Shown here piece after piece: positions 6,215 to 10,282 of a stretch of 10,282 bases of DNA; within the stretch, counting starts at the first letter, position 1, and every line of letters starts with the position of its first letter. Source of the DNA: Verrucomicrobiota bacterium (lineage in GTDB: Bacteria > Verrucomicrobiota > Verrucomicrobiia > Limisphaerales > UBA9464); the NCBI GenBank assembly GCA_025354845.1, contig JANXMD010000431.1, positions 1-10,282 of the forward strand. The letters run 5' to 3'. The position numbers were made by a program, and so were the translations under genes. Below the pieces are notes generated by a model that worked only from the letters and a program-made list of their open reading frames with translations, was not told where the DNA came from and searched no databases.

Positions 6215-9142
6215 ATGAAGCGTTCCCTCGGTTGGTTTGCGATCTTGACGGTGTTCGGAATCCTGCCGCTGGAGGCGGCGATTCCGGTCCCGATTCCGCC
6301 GGCGATCACGTCGCATCGTGAGTTCGTCCGCCATCCCGTCCGCCCTGCTGGCGTCCAGTTGCAGTATTCCGTCGGAGAACCCACCGACGAAGAGCAGCTC
6401 TTCCTTGAGTACCTCAACCGGGCCCGGGCCAACCCCACGGCAGAGGGACAGCGCCTGGCGGCCTCGGCGGCGGTGGACATCCGCCAAGCCTTTGAGGTTT
6501 ACCAAGTGGACCTGGCGAAACTGAAGACCGACATCGCCACCAATCCCCCAGCGCCGCCGCTCGCCTTCGAGTCGCGATTGATGCTGTCGGCACACGGGCA
6601 CTCGAAGTGGATGCTCGATCACGCCTGGCAGGCCCATGAGGAAACCGATCCGGTGGGGGATCTGGACCACATTACCAACACCACCTTCGACCGGATTGTC
6701 GCCGCCGGTTACGAGTACGCGAATGCCGGAGAAAACGTCTATGCTTACTCTGACGGTGTGGAATATGGGCACGCCGGGTTCGAAGTGGACTGGGGATCCG
6801 GTCCTGGCGGAGTGCAGGCGGAACTCGGTCACCGTACCAGCAACCACAATCCCAATTTCACCGAAGTCGGCATCGGCATCCTGAACGGGAGTCACACGGG
6901 AACCGCTGTGGTTCAGTCCGGGGGCACCAACCTGGTGGTGACCAACTCGGTCGGACCGCAGGTCGTTACGGTGGATTTCGGCTCGAGGTTCGACCAATCG
7001 GCGTTAATCACCGGCGTGGCTCATTTCGATCTAAATTCAAACCAGTTTTATGACCTCGGAGAAGGGTTGTCGGGTGTGCGGGTCGACCTCGATAGCGGTT
7101 CCAACTTTGCGGTCACGACTGCGTCGGGCGGCTATGCCGTTCCTGCGGTGGAGGGAATGCAAACCCTGACCTTCTCCGGACCCGGGCTGGCTCCGGTGCA
7201 ACGGGTGGTGACGATTTCTCAGGGCCAGAACGTGAAGGTGGACCTGCGCTTGCCGTACACCGCTCCGGTCGTGACTGCGCCCCCGGCGGTCTATTCCGGG
7301 GTGCCCAACGTATTCACGTGTTCGTCGGTGCCGCTCGCTGGAAGCTATGATTTAGAATCCGGATCGCTCACGGCCTTTACCGCCGCGATTGATCCCAAGA
7401 ACGGTCTGGGGGCCCTTCTGCCGCAGGTGAGCACCAATGGCGCAGCCCCCGCGTATAGCTTGATCTTGGGGGACTTTTTCACGGGGACGCTCGGATTCCA
7501 CCTGGCCAGCGCGTCGCAGGATCCGCAACGACTGGTCTTGGGGACGCGCCTGCGCGTCGGGGCATCGGCGCAGATGTCCTTCGGCACGGAACTGGCGGTT
7601 GCCGGCACCAACCAGTATGCGCGGATGGAGATCTCCTCCGACGGCGGCGTCACCTGGGCGAAGCTATGGGAGCAGCGCGGACGTGAAGTGAACAACGCCG
7701 CAACGATCGAGCAGCACTTCTCCACCAGAACCATCCCGTTGGGAGCGTATGCCGGCTGGGAGTGCCTCTTCCGCTTCTCCTACGTGGTGGATTTTGGCAC
7801 GACCGGATCCGGCGGCTATCAGGCAGGCACCGGGAAGGAGAGCGGATTCCTGTTCAACGCCATTTCCTTCACCGGTGTGGACCAGATGACGCCATTCCCC
7901 ACCAATTCTGCGCCGACCAACCGGTTTGCGATCACTCCGTCCAGCAATGGAAACCAGTACGTTCGCGTGCGCCCTCGGGTGGGGTCCCGAGGATTTCCCT
8001 CCGGGCCGATCGTCGCGATGAATGTCACCACGGCCCCGGCGGTGGTTCATCTCACCAATACCCTCGTGGGATCGGGTGCAATCGACGTCTTTCCCGCCGG
8101 TGGTACCTATGCCAAGGGGGCGACCGTTACCCTCACTCCCGCTCCTGCGGCGAACTGGAAATTTGACGGTTGGTCCGGTGGAGCGAGCGGGTCGACCGTA
8201 CCCTTGGTGCTCACGCTGAACGCAGAAACCAAGGTCACAGCGACCTTCTCGCTGATTACAGTGCCGGTGAACACCTCGGTGGTGGGAAGCGGGACGGTCG
8301 TCGTGTCGCCGTCCGCCGGTCCGTACGCGCAGGGAAGCCAGGTGAGCTTTACCGCAACGCCTGCGCCCGGGTGGACCTTTCAGGGTTGGTCGGGTTCGGT
8401 GTCGGGCAGCGCAAATCCCCTCCTGATATCCCTGACCGGCGACACATCGATTGTTGCGACATTTGCTCCGGCGTCGGTCACGCTGAATGTGGCGGTGACC
8501 GGTATTGGGACGGTTGACGTGTTGCCGGGTGCGGCCAGTTATGCCATCGGAAGCCAGGTGACCCTGTCCCCTAATCCGAGCGCAGGATGGGTTTTCAGCG
8601 GGTGGTCTGGAGGCGCCACCGGGACGGCGAATCCGCTGACCCTGACGCTCCAGAGCAACACGGTGGTGGTCGCGGCGTTCACACAGGTGACGGTCACGCT
8701 GGCGACGACGGTGGTCGGATCGGGCACCGTCGCGCTCTCGCCTCCCGGAGGCAGCTACTCTCCCGGCACGCTGGTGACTCTCACCGCCACGCCCGCCTCG
8801 GGCTTCGCGTTCAGCGGGTGGTCCGGCGGAGCTTCCGACACGGTGAATCCGCTCGCTCTCACGTTGCAGACCAACACCACGGTCACCGCAACCTTCTCCG
8901 CCACGCTACCCCCGGTGGTGCTTCTCGGTGGACTGCTTTCAGAGCCCGGTGGAACCTTGGCGTTGGATTTCACGCTGACGCAGGGAACCGGGACCGGGTT
9001 CACCTTGGAGTCCGCCGGGGGTGTCGCTGGACCGTGGTCGGCATTGATCGTGACGCTGCATACCAATAGCCCGGGACACTTCTTGTTTCAGCCGATCACG
9101 CCCGCAGGTGATGCCGCGTTTTATCGGGTCCGTGTGGACTAG
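6215..9142 (+). CDS. Exported multidomain CAP/SCP-superfamily protein with four InlB-type repeats
   Basis: A 975-residue secreted protein. A signal peptide (1 to about 22, MKRSLGWF then a hydrophobic core and EAA) is followed by a CAP domain (about 58-225) with the putative tetrad H127 (SAHGHS), E173 (AGENV), H206 (GHRTSN) and E217 (TEVGIGI). Next come an SdrD-B-like beta domain (265-345) with a calcium-loop-like DLNSNQFYD and GVRVDLDSG...TTASGGYAV, a jelly-roll-like segment (about 370-555), four tandem repeats of about 72 residues (608-894), and a C-terminal beta domain (900-975) with FTLESAGGVAGPW and a final FYRVRVD. CAP domains occur in secreted proteins with lipid-binding or putative protease roles; no catalytic role is proven for this type. 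The repeats and beta domains suggest a cell-surface or extracellular adhesive scaffold. No LPXTG or PEP-CTERM signal is present. The start fits the signal peptide; an AGGA lies 13 bases upstream, farther than ideal. The next gene encodes another CAP protein. Confidence 0.85.
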   Translation: MKRSLGWFAILTVFGILPLEAAIPVPIPPAITSHREFVRHPVRPAGVQLQYSVGEPTDEEQLFLEYLNRARANPTAEGQRLAASAAVDIRQAFEVYQVDLAKLKTDIATNPPAPPLAFESRLMLSAHGHSKWMLDHAWQAHEETDPVGDLDHITNTTFDRIVAAGYEYANAGENVYAYSDGVEYGHAGFEVDWGSGPGGVQAELGHRTSNHNPNFTEVGIGILNGSHTGTAVVQSGGTNLVVTNSVGPQVVTVDFGSRFDQSALITGVAHFDLNSNQFYDLGEGLSGVRVDLDSGSNFAVTTASGGYAVPAVEGMQTLTFSGPGLAPVQRVVTISQGQNVKVDLRLPYTAPVVTAPPAVYSGVPNVFTCSSVPLAGSYDLESGSLTAFTAAIDPKNGLGALLPQVSTNGAAPAYSLILGDFFTGTLGFHLASASQDPQRLVLGTRLRVGASAQMSFGTELAVAGTNQYARMEISSDGGVTWAKLWEQRGREVNNAATIEQHFSTRTIPLGAYAGWECLFRFSYVVDFGTTGSGGYQAGTGKESGFLFNAISFTGVDQMTPFPTNSAPTNRFAITPSSNGNQYVRVRPRVGSRGFPSGPIVAMNVTTAPAVVHLTNTLVGSGAIDVFPAGGTYAKGATVTLTPAPAANWKFDGWSGGASGSTVPLVLTLNAETKVTATFSLITVPVNTSVVGSGTVVVSPSAGPYAQGSQVSFTATPAPGWTFQGWSGSVSGSANPLLISLTGDTSIVATFAPASVTLNVAVTGIGTVDVLPGAASYAIGSQVTLSPNPSAGWVFSGWSGGATGTANPLTLTLQSNTVVVAAFTQVTVTLATTVVGSGTVALSPPGGSYSPGTLVTLTATPASGFAFSGWSGGASDTVNPLALTLQTNTTVTATFSATLPPVVLLGGLLSEPGGTLALDFTLTQGTGTGFTLESAGGVAGPWSALIVTLHTNSPGHFLFQPITPAGDAAFYRVRVD
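8036..8896 (+). repeat. Four tandem InlB B-type protein repeats (about 216 bases each)
   Basis: Within the CAP protein gene, units begin at about 8036, 8252, 8465 and 8681 (72, 71, 72 and 72 codons). Each follows the pattern VxGSGtVxVxPxgGxYxxGxxVtLtaxPaxGWxFxGWSGgaxGxxNPLxLTLxxNTxVxATF, spread over the unit. Core nucleotide stretches around GGxTGGTCxGG and AATCCxCT recur with many third-base differences, so the duplications are not recent. The motif matches the divergent InlB B-repeat / Flg_new_2 group found in bacterial surface proteins. Confidence 0.85.
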
Positions 9143-9252
9143 GAACTCCTTGAATTGGGATCTCGCGAGCACGTGCTGCGTCGACGTCCTTCGCTGGCGC
9201 TTTTGCGGATGAGATTGGCCGTCGATTTGCTGCGATTCGCCCTGAGAATTCT

Positions 9253-10282
9253 ATGACTGCTTCGGCTTCCAACTCAATTCGGTCACGCCTCCCGGGTCCC
9301 CTCGCCGGTGGTGCCGTATCGCTGCTGCTGAGCGCCTCTCTGTTGGCGCAGTCCCTCGAGGTGGCACCGAGCCCCGCCGTGTTCCCGCCAACCTTTGGTG
9401 AAGCCCCGGAAGCTCCGGCTTTGCCGACCGGTGCAGGGACCCACGGAGGTGCCCGCCCGCAATCGGTCACAGGCGGGTTCACCGTCGACACCTCCTCCCG
9501 CGAGGCGAGCCGCGTGTTCTACAACACGGTTTACGCGGCTTCGGAAGGGTTTCCCCAGGGGTGGACTGGCGACATCCTCAACGGGATTCCCGGAACCAAT
9601 CTTCCCGCCTTTGACGATGCCATTTTGCGGCGGATCAACTACTACCGCGCCATGGCAGGGATTCCTGCCGGGGTTGTTCCGGACGCGGTCTACGCGGCCA
9701 AGGCGCAGCAGGCCGCGTTGATGATGAGCGCCAATCGGCAGCTCAACCACACGCCGCCAACGACCTGGACGTTTTACACCGCCGAGGGCGCTGAGGCGGC
9801 CAAGAGCTCCAATCTGGCGCTCGGAACCACCGGGCCGGCCTCCATCGATGGGCTGATGTTCGATACGGGCGCCAACAACCCCGCGGCCGGGCACCGCCGA
9901 TGGTTCCTCTACCCGCAGACCAAGCGTATGGGCACCGGCAACGTGTCGGCAAGCCAGGGATTTCCGGCCTCCGATGCCACCTGGGTGATCGATTCCAATT
10001 TTGGGACCGCCCGGCCTGCCACCCGCGACAACCTGGTTGCCTGGCCGCCACCGGGATTCGTGCCCTATTCGCTCGTGCCGGCGCGGTGGAGTTGCTCGCT
10101 CGGCGATGCGAGCTTCGCCGCTGCCACGGTCTCCATGACTCAGGATGGCGTGCCGGTGCCCACGCGAATCGAATCGCGGCAAAACGGGTTTGGAGAAAAC
10201 TCGGTCGTCTGGGTGCCTGGGGACCTCAATCCCAATTCGGGCAGCCCGACACCCTATCCGGCGCCTGCGGTCGATTCCACCA
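9253..10282 (+). CDS. Exported CAP-domain protein, partial at 3' end
   Basis: The reading frame is open from the ATG at 9253 to the window edge (343 codons seen, no stop codon). The N-terminus has arginines followed by a hydrophobic run (LAGGAVSLLLSASLLAQS, 17-34), a likely signal peptide, then a Pro/Ala-rich spacer (38-70). A CAP-like domain spans about 118-250: the helix RINYYRAMAGIPAGV (127-141), H166 in NHTPPTTW, an acidic stretch TAEGAEAA (E178 or E181), H214 in GHRRWFLYP and GTGN, then NFGTARPATRDNLVAWPPPG (249-268), a block I associate with this bacterial CAP subfamily. The segment after that looks like a beta-sandwich. The second tetrad glutamate of classic CAP proteins is not obvious, so it differs from the upstream CAP protein; the two are not recent duplicates. 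It starts 110 bases after that gene. Function is unknown beyond a secreted CAP fold. Confidence 0.82.
   Translation, partial: MTASASNSIRSRLPGPLAGGAVSLLLSASLLAQSLEVAPSPAVFPPTFGEAPEAPALPTGAGTHGGARPQSVTGGFTVDTSSREASRVFYNTVYAASEGFPQGWTGDILNGIPGTNLPAFDDAILRRINYYRAMAGIPAGVVPDAVYAAKAQQAALMMSANRQLNHTPPTTWTFYTAEGAEAAKSSNLALGTTGPASIDGLMFDTGANNPAAGHRRWFLYPQTKRMGTGNVSASQGFPASDATWVIDSNFGTARPATRDNLVAWPPPGFVPYSLVPARWSCSLGDASFAAATVSMTQDGVPVPTRIESRQNGFGENSVVWVPGDLNPNSGSPTPYPAPAVDST

Noticed and set aside
5738..6997. 419-codon minus-strand frame across nnrD and the first CAP gene
   Set aside because: It crosses two real genes and their intergenic gap, with a translation that shows no motif.
9168..9177. Perfect 10-base palindrome AGCACGTGCT between the two CAP genes
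   Set aside because: It has no loop or T tract for a terminator, and a single 10-base palindrome can occur by chance in GC-rich DNA.
9283..10182. 299-codon minus-strand frame opposite the second CAP gene
   Set aside because: The plus frame has a signal peptide and CAP-like motifs; the minus translation is Arg/Gly-rich without a recognisable domain.

Overview
The window looks like chromosomal DNA from a GC-rich member of the Verrucomicrobiota, perhaps the Limisphaerales/Pedosphaera group. That assignment rests on gene content and style: a DksA-family protein with a degenerate zinc finger, a cysteine-poor bL33 next to bS18, few clear Shine-Dalgarno sites, and secreted proteins with CAP domains, InlB-type repeats and a C-terminus of the 'FTLES...GPW...FYRVR' kind. 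It is inference, not a computed placement.

Left part (1-2999, all minus strand), in order of transcription: a DksA/TraR-family regulator, rpmG (bL33), rpsR (bS18), a rho-independent terminator, then a zinc-type ABC importer: znuA (binding protein), znuC (ATPase) and the first 13 codons of znuB (permease). The bS18 has no cysteine. The bL33 keeps only one of the four zinc cysteines. The DksA-like protein also keeps only one of four finger cysteines. Zinc-free versions of exactly these proteins beside a ZnuACB importer resemble the zinc-sparing response known from Zur regulons in other phyla. This is the most interesting reading of the window. The main caution is that these may simply be the normal, only copies in this lineage.

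Middle part (3175-6114, plus strand): a sigma-54-dependent NtrC-type response regulator (receiver, AAA+ and Fis-type HTH), divergent from the dksA-like gene, followed after 24 bases by a fused NAD(P)HX epimerase/dehydratase whose dehydratase motifs are intact but whose epimerase motifs look eroded.

Right part (6215-10282, plus strand): two consecutive exported CAP/SCP-superfamily proteins of different subfamilies. The first is a 975-residue mosaic (CAP, SdrD-B-like, jelly-roll-like, four InlB-type repeats, C-terminal beta domain). The second runs off the window end. No tRNA, rRNA, CRISPR array, insertion sequence or prophage signal was seen, and no gene-free stretch exceeds about 180 bases.
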